A stretch of 64,000 bases of DNA from Methanobrevibacter sp. TLL-48-HuF1 (GTDB taxonomy: Archaea; Methanobacteriota; Methanobacteria; Methanobacteriales; Methanobacteriaceae), in assembly GCF_023617305.1 (NCBI RefSeq), contig NZ_CP081485.1:1478501-1542500 (forward strand). Reading direction: 5' to 3'. The notes beneath the pieces are model-generated. The model made no database searches, had not been told where the DNA came from, and was given only the letters and a program-made list of their open reading frames with translations. The position numbers were made by a program, and so were the translations under genes. Within the stretch, counting starts at the first letter, position 1. The number at the start of each line of letters is the position of its first letter. Shown here one piece after another: positions 30,371 to 40,610 of this stretch.

Positions 30371-30513
30371 AATATAATCTCCAATTTAAAAGTATTATTT
30401 CTAATTTAATAATAAATTTTAACTTATAACTATCATTAAATTACAAATTATAATATTTAGCTAATATTTATTAAATGTTTCAATTTTATGTAAAACTAAT
30501 GTTACATTTTTTA

Positions 30514-31929
30514 CTATCTTTTATTAAGTTTTCTATAATCTGAGCGATAAATTAAAAGCAAGTTTTTATTATTGTGTATAGCTTGTTTATAAACATCATG
30601 GAAGTTTTTTGAATATTCTACTTTTTTATTCATTTTTTTTAAAATTCCTTCACCTACTTCTCCGGTTAAAATGATATTGTAATCAAGAGTGTTTAAATAG
30701 GCGCTGACTTTAGATTCATCAATTTCTTCACAGGTTATTCCATAATCTCCGCCAATGGCAATGTAATAGTCATCTAAATTATTTATCATGTTTATAGACT
30801 CTTCAATAGCTTTTGTATTGATTCCTGGATTGATTTCTTCTATGATTGTTGAATTTTCAATGATTTTTTTATTGGTTCTTCCTTTAATTCCTTTATAATT
30901 AGCTAATCCTTTAATAATTTTTTCTTTTGGAATATTTAATGATAAACAAGTTGTAATAACTCCTAAAACATTTTGCACATGGTGTTTTCCAGGAGCAAAT
31001 GTTTCAATCTGAAATTCTCCAGAGATTACTTCATTATTGGTGGTTATTATATTGTTATAACTTACATTAATCTTTGTTTTATCTAAATCATATTCTATGT
31101 CTTTAATCGTTACATCGGCATAGTTTTTTAGGGAAAATGTATTTATCTTTTTATGGTTGATGTTTTTGTAAAATTTATCTAATGTTTCTTTTTGGATAGC
31201 TACGATGCTGCAATTAAATATTTGACTTTTAGCTGCACTGGCAGTTCTTTTATTTTTAGCTATTGGATAATTTTCAACGATATTTGTTAAAAGACCTACA
31301 TCTCCAATTCCGCTGACTCCGAGAGAACTTTCAAAAATAGCACAGCCATATTTTTTAAGATTTTGGCTATCACAGTTACCTGCAGCTATTTCACATATTG
31401 GGTTGGCTATTTTATATGCAAGGTCAATTGTTTCTTTAATATTTGCAGGAGTAATTGATATATTCTGTTTTAATGTTTTTTTCACTCCGTTTTCATATAA
31501 TAATGCACCTAAGCTGGATAAAATTAGAGGGTTTTTATCAATTAAAATTTCTTTAAGCATAAAAACACAGCTGGTTTTTCCTTTAACTCCTGTAACTTCA
31601 ATTTTGGGAATATCATTGCCCCAGTTTTTCAGAAGTTCTTTAATTATTTCGTGATGGGTTAAAAAAGTATAATTTAGGGAAGGATTATACTTTTCAATAT
31701 CTCTTTTAGTTAAAGGCAAATGAACAGGATAGATTACTCTTAAATTTCCATTTAGGTTATTTAAATAGTCCAAATCTATGACTTTAACATTATAAACATC
31801 CAGCATTTTTTTATCAACACTTTTCAAAGTGTTGTAAATGTCGTAGGCATAGACTGTTTCGTCTTTTTTTGCAAGGCTGACGGCTATTTTTACTCCGCCA
31901 TGTGTCATGTCAATTACGAGGCTGTTCAT
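30514..31929 (-). CDS. cfbE: Coenzyme F430 synthetase (Mur-ligase family)
   Basis: A 471-residue Mur-ligase-like protein with the ATP loop GVKGKTS (residues 114-120), the central-domain ESSLGVSGIGDVGLLTN, and the C-terminal domain starting near KGIKGRTNKK. It lacks the N-terminal UDP-binding domain features of MurE. The sequence pattern is that of CfbE, which activates the g-propionate side chain of the F430 precursor to close the final ring, giving the cofactor of methyl-coenzyme M reductase. Its ATG overlaps the stop of the NAD-kinase gene by one base (taatg), so the two are coupled. hemC lies just downstream on the same strand. Confidence 0.9.
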   Translation of the reverse strand: MNSLVIDMTHGGVKIAVSLAKKDETVYAYDIYNTLKSVDKKMLDVYNVKVIDLDYLNNLNGNLRVIYPVHLPLTKRDIEKYNPSLNYTFLTHHEIIKELLKNWGNDIPKIEVTGVKGKTSCVFMLKEILIDKNPLILSSLGALLYENGVKKTLKQNISITPANIKETIDLAYKIANPICEIAAGNCDSQNLKKYGCAIFESSLGVSGIGDVGLLTNIVENYPIAKNKRTASAAKSQIFNCSIVAIQKETLDKFYKNINHKKINTFSLKNYADVTIKDIEYDLDKTKINVSYNNIITTNNEVISGEFQIETFAPGKHHVQNVLGVITTCLSLNIPKEKIIKGLANYKGIKGRTNKKIIENSTIIEEINPGINTKAIEESINMINNLDDYYIAIGGDYGITCEEIDESKVSAYLNTLDYNIILTGEVGEGILKKMNKKVEYSKNFHDVYKQAIHNNKNLLLIYRSDYRKLNKR

Positions 31930-33767
31930 TAGTTGTTGATGCCTCCTTCATTTAACTTGTCTTTAACTTTTTTATAGAAGCATTTATTTGAGTTTCTTAT
32001 GAAGTAAACGTGTTTGTCTGATTTTTTGAATCTGATTTCTTCCTGGTATTCTGCTTCTTCATTTATTTGACCGTCCATTACAAATACTGCAGTTTTACCT
32101 TTTTTAAGTAATTTGACAATAATTTCACTTTCATCAGATACAATAAATGGCCTTACTCCTAGTTTATATGGGCAAATTGGGATAATGATAAATCCTCCAA
32201 CATTCGGATCAACAATTGGACCTCCTGCAGACATGGAATATGCTGTAGATCCGCTTGGAGTTGATATTATGAGACCGTCAGCTCTGAATTCTTCAATAAT
32301 TTCTCCATCTACCTGTACCTGGAAGTGAAGCATTTTTGAAGGTTCGTCAGTCATTACAACAACTTCATTCAGTGCAGAATAATGATGGTTTTCATGTGAA
32401 ACAACTAATTTTGTTCTTTTTTCCAGGTAATATTCTCCTTTTAAGATTTTTTTAAGTGAATCAAATGTTTCATTAACTTCAATTTCAGTTAAAAATCCAA
32501 CAGTACCCATATTGATTCCGAATATCGGTATTTCTTCAGTCATTTTAGTTTGTGTTCTTAAAAGTGTTCCGTCTCCGCCGAGAATAATTGCCATATCACT
32601 TTTAAAGTCTTGTATGGTTCGTGAGAGCAATTTAAATTCAATATTAAAGTTTAAATTTTTTAACTGGTCCTTTAACTCAGGATGTTCTTTTATAGTTGTG
32701 TTAATTATATTTTTCAAATTAGGGTCTTTTTTAAGCTTTTCAAGTTTTCTGGCCAATGATCTTTCAATAACTACATCAATACCGTTATTTAAAAGATAAT
32801 CTATAATTTTTACAGAGAATAATATTGCATGATATTCATCTACACGGCTCACTACTCCAACTTCTCCGATAACATCACTTTCATTGTCATTTAAGATATC
32901 GATTATCTGTTTGTGGAGTATATTGTTATTTGCTGCAACAACAATTGTTCTTTCATAGATACTTAATTTATTGTCCAGTTTTTCACCGTATTTGTCGGTA
33001 ATAATTCCCCCTGCTTCTTCAACAATCAATTTAGATGCTGCAATGTCTATTATTCTGCTGCCTCTCAAATCAAGAAATGCATCATATCTTCCACTGGCCA
33101 CATATGAAAGTTCTAAAACAACAGAACCTAAAACACGCATACGTCTTGCATTATCAACTAATTTGGAAGCGGCTTTGGTTCCACTTTTAGTAAAACCTCC
33201 GAGAGACATGTCACTGATGTTTACAATGTTGGAAGGGTGTACTTCTTCATTATTTAACCAGCATCCTTTTCCTTTTTCAGCTTCAAAGAAATTACCGTTT
33301 CCAAAGTTGCTGATAAAACCTAGTTCAACATCATTTAATGTAGCTAATCTGCCATCAGGAACATTTGCAACTGCTATTGAAATTCCATAAGCAGGTATTT
33401 CTTTAATTGCATTGCTTGTACCGTCAATCGGATCTATTAAGAAGATGAATTTAGGTTTTTGCTCCGGAGTTAAATCAGTTCTTCTAAGTTCCTGAGTTAT
33501 AACAACACTTTCTTTTTTTCCATGTCCAACTTTCAGCTCTCCAATTTCTTCACTGATGATATAGGAGTTTATGGGAGCGTTTTTTAAAATGTTAATTACC
33601 TGATCTTCAGCTATAACATCAATATATGATGTTGGAGTGCCGTCAGCCCCCATTTTAACTTTTTCTCCAGATTCAGGTTTTCCAACATATGGTCTAATAG
33701 CTCTGCCTACCTCTTTTATAATCTCGTAACAAAGATCTGTAGCTATTTTTTTATCTTTTGCATCCAT
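31929..33767 (-). CDS. nadK: Bifunctional NADP phosphatase / NAD kinase
   Basis: A 612-residue fusion. The N-terminal ~280 residues are an inositol-monophosphatase/FBPase-type domain with metal-binding EEIGE and DPIDGTSNA (112-120). The C-terminal ~290 residues are an NAD kinase with GGDGTLLR near residue 397, NMGTVGFLTE and PSGSTAYSMSAGG. The same fusion in Methanocaldococcus has both NADP phosphatase and NAD kinase activity, so the enzyme can set the NAD/NADP ratio in both directions. All key residues of both halves are visible. It is followed by cfbE with one base of overlap and preceded by pdaD at a three-base gap. Confidence 0.93.
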   Translation of the reverse strand: MDAKDKKIATDLCYEIIKEVGRAIRPYVGKPESGEKVKMGADGTPTSYIDVIAEDQVINILKNAPINSYIISEEIGELKVGHGKKESVVITQELRRTDLTPEQKPKFIFLIDPIDGTSNAIKEIPAYGISIAVANVPDGRLATLNDVELGFISNFGNGNFFEAEKGKGCWLNNEEVHPSNIVNISDMSLGGFTKSGTKAASKLVDNARRMRVLGSVVLELSYVASGRYDAFLDLRGSRIIDIAASKLIVEEAGGIITDKYGEKLDNKLSIYERTIVVAANNNILHKQIIDILNDNESDVIGEVGVVSRVDEYHAILFSVKIIDYLLNNGIDVVIERSLARKLEKLKKDPNLKNIINTTIKEHPELKDQLKNLNFNIEFKLLSRTIQDFKSDMAIILGGDGTLLRTQTKMTEEIPIFGINMGTVGFLTEIEVNETFDSLKKILKGEYYLEKRTKLVVSHENHHYSALNEVVVMTDEPSKMLHFQVQVDGEIIEEFRADGLIISTPSGSTAYSMSAGGPIVDPNVGGFIIIPICPYKLGVRPFIVSDESEIIVKLLKKGKTAVFVMDGQINEEAEYQEEIRFKKSDKHVYFIRNSNKCFYKKVKDKLNEGGINN

Positions 33768-33770
33768 ATT

Positions 33771-34232
33771 TTATCCCTCAATTATTTCATCATTTAAATA
33801 AACAACTGAAGCTACAACTGAAGCTATATTTTCAACAGTTGTGCTGGCTGACTCAATTATAATCTCTTTAATTTCCACTCCACGTTTTTCCATCATGTAA
33901 TTTACCATAAAGTTAGCTTCTTCGATTAAATCATCTTTGTCTTTGTTTGTTCCAGTTGTTTCAACTACACAGCCTAATTTTTCCCCAATAGCTACTGCAA
34001 CAACTGCAGTTATTGTATCTCCAGGTTTACTTGAGGTAACTGAAGAAAGCACACAATTAACCATAGCTCCGGCTTTGAGTTTTGGCAATTTTTTAACTCT
34101 GGTATTTTTTCCAAGCATACTTGATACTTTAATTAAATTGACATCTCCTATTCCGGCATCAGTTAATGCATTGTCAAATGCATTTAACCTTGTCGGACCC
34201 TCATCTTTTCCTGATACAATAGCTATTTTCAT
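33771..34232 (-). CDS. pdaD: Pyruvoyl-dependent arginine decarboxylase
   Basis: About 153 residues, the PvlArgDC family norm. The proenzyme self-cleaves at a Ser-Ser pair in KVSSMLG (residues 37-38 from this start) to form the pyruvoyl group. The product converts arginine to agmatine, the first step of archaeal polyamine synthesis. The ATG at 34232 is preferred: the in-frame GTG at 34241 and ATG at 34238 lie in the SD aaagtgat. It diverges from aIF5A and agmatinase genes and is the first gene of the nadK-cfbE unit. Confidence 0.92.
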   Translation of the reverse strand: MKIAIVSGKDEGPTRLNAFDNALTDAGIGDVNLIKVSSMLGKNTRVKKLPKLKAGAMVNCVLSSVTSSKPGDTITAVVAVAIGEKLGCVVETTGTNKDKDDLIEEANFMVNYMMEKRGVEIKEIIIESASTTVENIASVVASVVYLNDEIIEG

Positions 34233-34405
34233 TTTCATCACTTTGTTTTAAATTTGTAATTTCTATTTAATATTTATTATTGAAGTCCCGGTTGTTAAAA
34301 CGAATAATTTATATAAAATGTTGGATAGAATTATTATTAATCTAAAATAATTCTTATTATAGATTACTTATTTAAATCTATTTTTTAATTTATGGAGGAA
34401 AATTA

Positions 34406-34795
34406 ATGTCAACAAAAGTTGTAGAGATTAAAACATTAAAAGTTGGTAAATATATCGTATTAGGTGGGGAAGCATCTAAAATCACAAGTTTAACTACTTC
34501 ATCCCCTGGTAAACATGGTGCTGCTAAAGCTAGATTAGAAGCTGTAGGTATTTTCGATAACCAAAAAAGAAGTATTGTAAAACCTGTAGATACTAAAGTA
34601 GATATTCCAATTATCGATAAAAGGGTTGGTCAGGTATTATCTATCCAAGGTAACAATGTTCAATTAATGGATATGGAAAATTACGACACTTTAGATTTAC
34701 CTATGCCTGAAGAATTAAAAGATCAAATTACTGAAGGTATTGAAGTAGATTACATCGTAGCTTTAGGAAATATGAAAATTATGAGAACTAAATAA
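34406..34795 (+). CDS. eif5A: Translation factor aIF5A
   Basis: The 129-residue factor relieves ribosome stalling and carries (deoxy)hypusine at the Lys of [10 protein letters not shown] (Lys36). The N-terminal KOW-like domain and the C-terminal OB domain are complete. A strong SD (tggagga) precedes the ATG. Hypusine is made from a polyamine, and the flanking genes pdaD and speB act in polyamine synthesis. A terminator hairpin overlaps the stop codon, so agmatinase downstream may be expressed at a lower level. Confidence 0.95.
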   Translation: MSTKVVEIKTLKVGKYIVLGGEASKITSLTTSSPGKHGAAKARLEAVGIFDNQKRSIVKPVDTKVDIPIIDKRVGQVLSIQGNNVQLMDMENYDTLDLPMPEELKDQITEGIEVDYIVALGNMKIMRTK

Positions 34796-34815
34796 TTTTA
34801 TTTAGTTCTTTTTTG
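34784..34815 (+). terminator. Terminator/attenuator hairpin overlapping the aIF5A stop
   Basis: agaactaaat (34784-34793) is perfectly repeated inverted as atttagttct (34800-34809), loop aatttt, then ttttt. The left arm includes the last codons and stop of aIF5A. It lies 14 bases before the speB start. Confidence 0.65.
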
Positions 34816-34822
34816 ATTTATT

Positions 34823-35698
34823 ATGCTTTTAAACACATATGAGCCATGGAAATTTGCTTTTTCCCAGGAAGAAATTGATTTTAACAACCTTGAAGAAGGT
34901 GCTTGGGGAATAATTGGTGTTCCGTTTGACAGTACGACATCTTATCATCCGGGTTCACGTTTTGGACCTATAGTAGTTAGAGAAGCTTCCTATGGGTTTG
35001 AAAAATATAATACTATTTTTAATACACAATTGGACAATATTTTTTACGATTTCGGAGACGTAAATGTTGTTTTTGGAAACTGTAAAAAAACATGTGACAT
35101 AATTGAAGATACTGTTAACGAACTGTCTGATTTAAAAATCAAACCATTGACTATTGGGGGAGAACATAGTTTAACTATTGGTGTTCTTAATTCATTAACT
35201 GAAAAATATGATGATTTGACTGTTGTCCATTTAGATGCTCATAGGGATCTGGCAGATACTTTTATTGGAGAGGAATATTCTCATGCCAGTGTTATGAAAA
35301 GGGTTCATGAAATGAGCATTAAGGAATTGATTCAGATAGGTATCAGGTCAGCTTCAAAGGAAGAGGAGAATTTTGTTGAAAATCACTCTAACATTATGAC
35401 ATTTAAAAGTAATGAAGTATTCAGTCATCTTGATAATATAGAATATTATTTAAGTGCTGTGGACACTCCAATTTATCTCTCTATCGATATGGATGTTTTT
35501 GACCCGTCTGTTGCTCCAACTGTTGGCAATCCAACTCCCGGTGGAATATTATATGATCATATAGAAGCAATACTCAAAACTTTATCTTTAAAAAATGTTG
35601 TTGGTATGGATGTTGTTGAAACAGCTGGTGACAGATTAGGGGATATTACTGCAGTTCTGGCTTCAAAAATAATTTATGATTTTTTATCATTATTGTGA
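34823..35698 (+). CDS. speB: Agmatinase
   Basis: A 291-residue ureohydrolase with the manganese-binding motifs GGEHSLTIG, HLDAHRDL and SIDMDVFDPS. It hydrolyses agmatine to putrescine and urea. Arginase is a possible alternative, but the nearby arginine decarboxylase supports agmatine. The start has only a weak SD, and the gene follows aIF5A by 27 bases across a hairpin, so it may be expressed by read-through. Confidence 0.92.
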   Translation: MLLNTYEPWKFAFSQEEIDFNNLEEGAWGIIGVPFDSTTSYHPGSRFGPIVVREASYGFEKYNTIFNTQLDNIFYDFGDVNVVFGNCKKTCDIIEDTVNELSDLKIKPLTIGGEHSLTIGVLNSLTEKYDDLTVVHLDAHRDLADTFIGEEYSHASVMKRVHEMSIKELIQIGIRSASKEEENFVENHSNIMTFKSNEVFSHLDNIEYYLSAVDTPIYLSIDMDVFDPSVAPTVGNPTPGGILYDHIEAILKTLSLKNVVGMDVVETAGDRLGDITAVLASKIIYDFLSLL

Positions 35699-35872
35699 TA
35701 ACTTGTTTTTATTTTTAATCTGATTTGACTTTTATTATTTTATTCATCATCCTTTTTTAGAATTTTTAGTTGATTATCTGCTTTTTTTATAAAAAATTAA
35801 TATGGAATTATTTAAATATTAGCTTAAAGTAAAATTAAAATATTAATAATTAATTAATTAGGAGCAAAAATT

Positions 35873-37096
35873 ATGAATAGTAGAACAATTGAACTTTCTG
35901 GTCATGTTATTGATTCATTAACTTTACCAAAAGCTCTGGATATTATCATGGATAAAGGTGGAGATTTTGATTTCTTAGAATTTGATGTAGGTAAAAGAAA
36001 AACTGATACTAGTAAGGTTAAGATGGCTGTTTATGCAGAGTCTATCGACCTTTTAAATTCTATTTTAGATGAATTGTCAGTATTAGGTGCATCAATATCT
36101 GAATTAAAAGAGGTTGAATTAGTTGCATCTTCAAAAGATAAAGTTGCTCCGGAAGGTTTTTATTCTACTTCAAATCATACAACTCATATTCTCTATAAAG
36201 GTAATTGGATAGTTGTTGAAAACATTGAGATGGATTGTTTAATCTGTGTTGATGAAAAGAATTCTCGTGCATCAGTTAAACCGATAGCAGAGATTAAGGC
36301 AGGAGACATGATTGTTGTTGGTCGTGATGGAATAAAAGTTACACCACCTCAAAGGTCCAGAGAAAAAAGCGGAACTTTTGAATTTATGAACAGTGATGTT
36401 TCTTCTGAAAAACCATTGATGAATTTAATCAGGGGAATTGCAAAGGAAATTAAAGAAATCAAAAGTAAAGGCGGTAAAATAGCTATTGTTGGGGGTCCGG
36501 CTATTGTACATACAGGATCAGGTAAATATCTGGCGGCTTTAATTAGGGAAGGATATATTGATTCTCTTCTTGCAGGTAATGCACTGGCTACTCACGATAT
36601 TGAAAGCAATATTTTTGGAACTTCCCTGGGTATTGAAGTGGAAACAGGAGAAATTATAGCTCATGGGCATACTCATCATATGAGGGCTATTAATAAAATT
36701 AACCGTTCAGGATCAATTAAACAGGCTGTTGAAGATGGCACATTAACTGGCGGAATCATGTATGAATGTATTAAAAAGGATATTCCGTATGTTTTGGCAG
36801 GTTCTATTCGTGATGACGGTCCTCTGCCTGATGTAATAACTGACACTGCCGAGTCACAAAAATTAATGCGTAAACAGGCTCAGGAAGTGGATATGGTAAT
36901 TATGATAGCTACCATGTTGCATTCAATAGCTATGGGTAATTTACTTCCTTCAAAAGTTAAAAGTATCTGTGTAGATATTAATCCGGCTACTGTTACCAAA
37001 TTATCTGACAGGGGAAGTGCTCAGGTAGTTAGTATTGTAACAGATATAGGTACATTTTTACCTCTTTTATATGAATCCCTACATGAAAGTGATTAG
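35873..37096 (+). CDS. TIGR00300/LOR-SDH family protein, probable ornithine cyclodeaminase
   Basis: A 407-residue protein matching the archaeal family once annotated as LOR/SDH-like. It has an N-terminal domain (residues 1-110, ELSGHVIDS...), a middle segment with MDCLICVD, and a C-terminal nucleotide-binding domain starting [23 protein letters not shown] near residue 200. Relatives in methanococci and the C-terminal part of the cyanobacterial arginine-guanidine-removing enzyme convert ornithine to proline and ammonia. That role fits the arginine/polyamine neighbourhood but is inferred here. The ade gene begins on the base after its stop, so the two are co-transcribed. Confidence 0.75.
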   Translation: MNSRTIELSGHVIDSLTLPKALDIIMDKGGDFDFLEFDVGKRKTDTSKVKMAVYAESIDLLNSILDELSVLGASISELKEVELVASSKDKVAPEGFYSTSNHTTHILYKGNWIVVENIEMDCLICVDEKNSRASVKPIAEIKAGDMIVVGRDGIKVTPPQRSREKSGTFEFMNSDVSSEKPLMNLIRGIAKEIKEIKSKGGKIAIVGGPAIVHTGSGKYLAALIREGYIDSLLAGNALATHDIESNIFGTSLGIEVETGEIIAHGHTHHMRAINKINRSGSIKQAVEDGTLTGGIMYECIKKDIPYVLAGSIRDDGPLPDVITDTAESQKLMRKQAQEVDMVIMIATMLHSIAMGNLLPSKVKSICVDINPATVTKLSDRGSAQVVSIVTDIGTFLPLLYESLHESD

Positions 37097-38812
37097 ATGC
37101 AATTCAGTGCATATATGTTAGATGTTATAACTGATTCAATTTATCCAGCACGTATTTCAGTTGAAGACGGATTTTTTAAAGAAATACTTCCTATTGTCAT
37201 TAACGATGACAGTGAATTGGATATTCAGGGGATTATTCTTCCGGGATTTATTGATTCCCATATCCATATTGAAAGTACAATGCTTACTCCTGCACAGTTT
37301 GCAAAACTGGCTGTAAGGTTCGGTACTACTTCAGTTGTTTGTGATCCTCATGAAATAGCTAATGTTGCAGGTACTGACGGGATAGATTTCATGATTGAAA
37401 ATTCAAAATCTGTTCCTTTTAATTTTTATTTTTCAATTCCTTCCTGTGTTCCTGCAACCTGTTTTGAAACATCAGGAGCTATTCTGGACAGCGAAACTAT
37501 AGGAGAACTTCTTAAAAAAGATGAGGCTGTTGCACTTGGTGAAATGATGAATTTTCCAGGTGTGATAAATGGAGATGAGGAAGTTTTGGCCAAACTGGAA
37601 AAGGCAAAAGAACTTGGAAAACCTATAGACGGTCATGCGCCTCTGCTTTCTGGAAAAGATTTGGATAAATATGTTGGTGAACATATCTCTACTGACCATG
37701 AATGCAGCAATTTTGCAGAAGCTATTGAGAAAAAAGAAAAAGGTATGAAAATAATGGTTCGTGAAGGGTCTTCTGCTAAAAATATGGAAGCTCTTTTTGA
37801 TTTTAGCGACAGATTAGAATACTGGAAAAATCACGAAAGTTTTGGAAAAATGCCCAATGAAGTTCTGGAAAAAAGAATACATCTGCCTATTTTTGATTTT
37901 ATCGTAAGTGATGATAAGCACACCACTGACTTAATTAAAGGTCATTTAAATGAATCCATTAAAAAAGCCATTGATTTGGAAGTCAGTCCGATAAGTGCTA
38001 TTGAGATGGTTACAGTTAATCCGTCAACACATTATAATTTAAACACAGGAGCTATTGTAAAAGGAATGCAGGCAGATTATGTTGTTGTAGACAATCTGAA
38101 TGATTTAAATATTTTAAAGACATATGTTGCAGGTAAATGTGTTTTTGATGGTAAAGATGTTTTATTTGATGTGAATGAAACAGAATTCAAAAATACTTTT
38201 GATGTTTCCAAAAAAGAGTCTGAGGATTTTGAAATCTCATGTGATGAACCTTCAGCAGATGTTAATGTAATCAGATGTTTCAACGGGGAATTAATAACTG
38301 AGGCTGAAAATGCAACATTGGAAACTAAAAATGGATTTGTACAGCCTGATTTGGAAGAGGATGTTTTAAAAATAGCTGTTGTTGAGCGTTATGGCGGAAA
38401 TTCAATAGCCAACGGATTTATAACTGGATTTAATCTTAAAAAAGGAGCAATTGCCTCTTCTGTAGCTCATGATTCCCATAATATTGTAGTTGTAGGAACA
38501 AATAGTGAGGATATGGCAAAAGCAGTTAACTGTTTGATAGATAATGAAGGCGGTTTTGCTATTGTTGACGGTGATTTTGAAGATTCTTTGGCATTGCCTA
38601 TTGCAGGATTGATGACCAATGAAGACAGCTATGAAGTAGCTGAAAAATTAGAGAATTTGCAAAAAACAGCTGCTGATTTCGGGTGCAAACTGGATTCTCC
38701 GTTTATGACTATGTCATTTATGGCTCTTTTAGTAATTCCAGCTATCAAAATATCTGATAAAGGTTTATTTGACTGTATAAACTTTGATTTTATTGATGTA
38801 ATTAAAAATTAG
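37097..38812 (+). CDS. ade: Adenine deaminase
   Basis: A 571-residue amidohydrolase of the microbial Ade family (adenine to hypoxanthine and ammonia). It has the metal-binding [13 protein letters not shown] near residue 50, [10 protein letters not shown], the segment HAPLLSG and, at the C-terminus, the [13 protein letters not shown] domain special to Ade. It starts directly at the stop of the TIGR00300 gene (tagatg). The 3' end overlaps the convergent DUF447 gene by four bases. Confidence 0.94.
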   Translation: MQFSAYMLDVITDSIYPARISVEDGFFKEILPIVINDDSELDIQGIILPGFIDSHIHIESTMLTPAQFAKLAVRFGTTSVVCDPHEIANVAGTDGIDFMIENSKSVPFNFYFSIPSCVPATCFETSGAILDSETIGELLKKDEAVALGEMMNFPGVINGDEEVLAKLEKAKELGKPIDGHAPLLSGKDLDKYVGEHISTDHECSNFAEAIEKKEKGMKIMVREGSSAKNMEALFDFSDRLEYWKNHESFGKMPNEVLEKRIHLPIFDFIVSDDKHTTDLIKGHLNESIKKAIDLEVSPISAIEMVTVNPSTHYNLNTGAIVKGMQADYVVVDNLNDLNILKTYVAGKCVFDGKDVLFDVNETEFKNTFDVSKKESEDFEISCDEPSADVNVIRCFNGELITEAENATLETKNGFVQPDLEEDVLKIAVVERYGGNSIANGFITGFNLKKGAIASSVAHDSHNIVVVGTNSEDMAKAVNCLIDNEGGFAIVDGDFEDSLALPIAGLMTNEDSYEVAEKLENLQKTAADFGCKLDSPFMTMSFMALLVIPAIKISDKGLFDCINFDFIDVIKN

Positions 38813-39435
38813 GGGGAATACCCTTTTTTTATTAATTCTTTTTTTATTTCATGGATTGCTTTTTGTTCTTCTTTTGATCCAACTTTATTGATTACTCTTT
38901 TTGCTTCCCTAAATCTTCCAAGATAATATTCTTTTTGTTCATCATCAACCATGTCTATTCTTGTAAAATTAACTAAAGTTTCTATAAGCAGCCCCATGGC
39001 ACGGTTAATAGCTTTTATATTTTTATTGATTACATGTGATGTAACTTTGGCTTTTATAACAATAGCTTTTGAGTTACTTTTAATCGGATCGCTTCTTTTA
39101 ACAGCTTCTATTAAGTCAGTAACTTCACATTTAAAATAGCTTTCAATATTTTTAATGGAATTGTTTTCATCAAAATAATTTTCTGGAAGGTTATCAATTG
39201 TTGAAAGAGTGAAAAGTTGTGGATTTTCAGTAATATTTACAGTAAATTCCTTTTGAGAAATAATGTTTTCTAAAGTAGTGCTTCCTTTGAATATGCGACA
39301 GATTACACTATCTTTGCCGGTACAGATAACTCCAATTGGAGCAGCATTTCTTTTGCCCTCAAGGCTTATTGTAGTTATTATTGTTTCGTATTGTCTTCCT
39401 TTTTCCATTCCAACTGAAGATAAATTTATTTCCAT
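38809..39435 (-). CDS. DUF447 family protein (FMN-binding split-barrel type)
   Basis: The 208-residue product resembles DUF447, an archaeal family with a flavin-reductase-like split-barrel core. Conserved features are the N-terminal [21 protein letters not shown] and the helical C-terminal half. FMN binding is likely and the reaction is unknown. It converges on ade with a four-base overlap and diverges from the SIS-domain gene. Confidence 0.8.
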   Translation of the reverse strand: MEINLSSVGMEKGRQYETIITTISLEGKRNAAPIGVICTGKDSVICRIFKGSTTLENIISQKEFTVNITENPQLFTLSTIDNLPENYFDENNSIKNIESYFKCEVTDLIEAVKRSDPIKSNSKAIVIKAKVTSHVINKNIKAINRAMGLLIETLVNFTRIDMVDDEQKEYYLGRFREAKRVINKVGSKEEQKAIHEIKKELIKKGYSP

Positions 39436-39549
39436 ATTTATAAGTTTAATAATATTTACTTAATTAAAGTATCGATTTTTAAAAAACATTTTTATATGTT
39501 AATAAACAATATTATAAGTATTATATATTAATTTTAAGGAGTTTAAGCA

Positions 39550-40557
39550 ATGAACTATAAAATGTATGATGAAATGATGGAGCAACCTGATTCACTTAGA
39601 AAGACATTTGCAAGTGAAATGTCTAAAATGGACAGTGTTTCAGAAGCTGTATCAAAAGCAGATAAAATTTATTTAATTGGTTGTGGTAGTTCTATTTCTA
39701 CATGTTATAGTGTTAGGGATGCATTAAGAATGTCCTGTGACATGAGTGTAGAAGTATTTACCGGCTATGAGTTTTATTACAATAAAAAATTAATCAACGG
39801 GGAAAATTCAGTAGCTATTTTCACATCACAATCCGGTGAAACTGCAGATACTTTGGCATCTCTTAAAAGAGCTAATGAATATGGAATTCAGACTGTTTCA
39901 ATTTCTAATGAACCTGATAGTTCAATGATAAAAGAAGCTAAAACTCCAATTATAACACAATGTGAAAGGGAAACAGCAATTCTTGGAACTAAAACATATG
40001 TAACTCAATTGGCTTGTCTTTATCAGATTTTATTTAAAGGGTCTGATTATGATAAGGCAGATGAACTGTTAGGTGATTTGAAACATATTCCGGATATTAT
40101 TGAAGAATTATTAAAAACAACTGAAGAAGATAATAAAAAATTAGCTGAAGAGTTTAAAGATGAAGATATCTTTTACTGTTTAGGCAGCGGACCTAACTTC
40201 GGCCTTTCATTTAAATTAGCTATGACTATGCTTATGGAAGGAGCAATTAAACATGCCTGTCCTGTTTACTCTGCGGAATTTAGGCATGGTTTAATAGAAC
40301 GTGCAGAAAAAGATGTTCCAATTATTTTCCTGCGTTCAGGTTTTGAATCAGATGAAATAACTGACAAAGCTATTGAATTTTCTAAAAATTTAGAATTGAA
40401 GTCTATTGTTTATAATTTGGAAGATTATGCAGATATCAATCCGTTATTATCTCCATTAATATTTGTAGTTCCTTTAGAATGGTTTGTTTATTATTTGGCA
40501 CATTTTAATGGTGAAGACCCTGGTGCTACAAGACATATCGGAAAAGTCAGATATTAA
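39550..40557 (+). CDS. SIS-domain sugar-phosphate isomerase/deglycase
   Basis: A 335-residue protein with two SIS domains ([17 protein letters not shown] near residue 40, [15 protein letters not shown] near 94, second domain from about 195). It resembles the isomerase half of GlmS and the AgaS/FrlB group, without the N-terminal glutaminase domain. Thus it should act on an amino- or glycated sugar phosphate with free ammonia or by hydrolysis. The exact substrate is unknown. A good SD (aaggag) precedes the ATG. A shared hairpin separates it from the convergent hsp20 gene. Confidence 0.82.
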   Translation: MNYKMYDEMMEQPDSLRKTFASEMSKMDSVSEAVSKADKIYLIGCGSSISTCYSVRDALRMSCDMSVEVFTGYEFYYNKKLINGENSVAIFTSQSGETADTLASLKRANEYGIQTVSISNEPDSSMIKEAKTPIITQCERETAILGTKTYVTQLACLYQILFKGSDYDKADELLGDLKHIPDIIEELLKTTEEDNKKLAEEFKDEDIFYCLGSGPNFGLSFKLAMTMLMEGAIKHACPVYSAEFRHGLIERAEKDVPIIFLRSGFESDEITDKAIEFSKNLELKSIVYNLEDYADINPLLSPLIFVVPLEWFVYYLAHFNGEDPGATRHIGKVRY

Positions 40558-40577
40558 TTTTTTTTAAAAAAAGAAAT

Positions 40578-40610
40578 ATGTAGAAAATTTATTCTACATT
40601 AATTTTATTT
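40578..40610. terminator. Bidirectional terminator hairpin
   Basis: atgtagaa (40578-40585) and ttctacat (40592-40599) form an eight-pair stem. Downstream on the plus strand comes taattttattttttt, and on the minus strand the flank is also T rich. It serves the convergent SIS-domain and hsp20 genes and overlaps the hsp20 stop codon. Confidence 0.6.
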
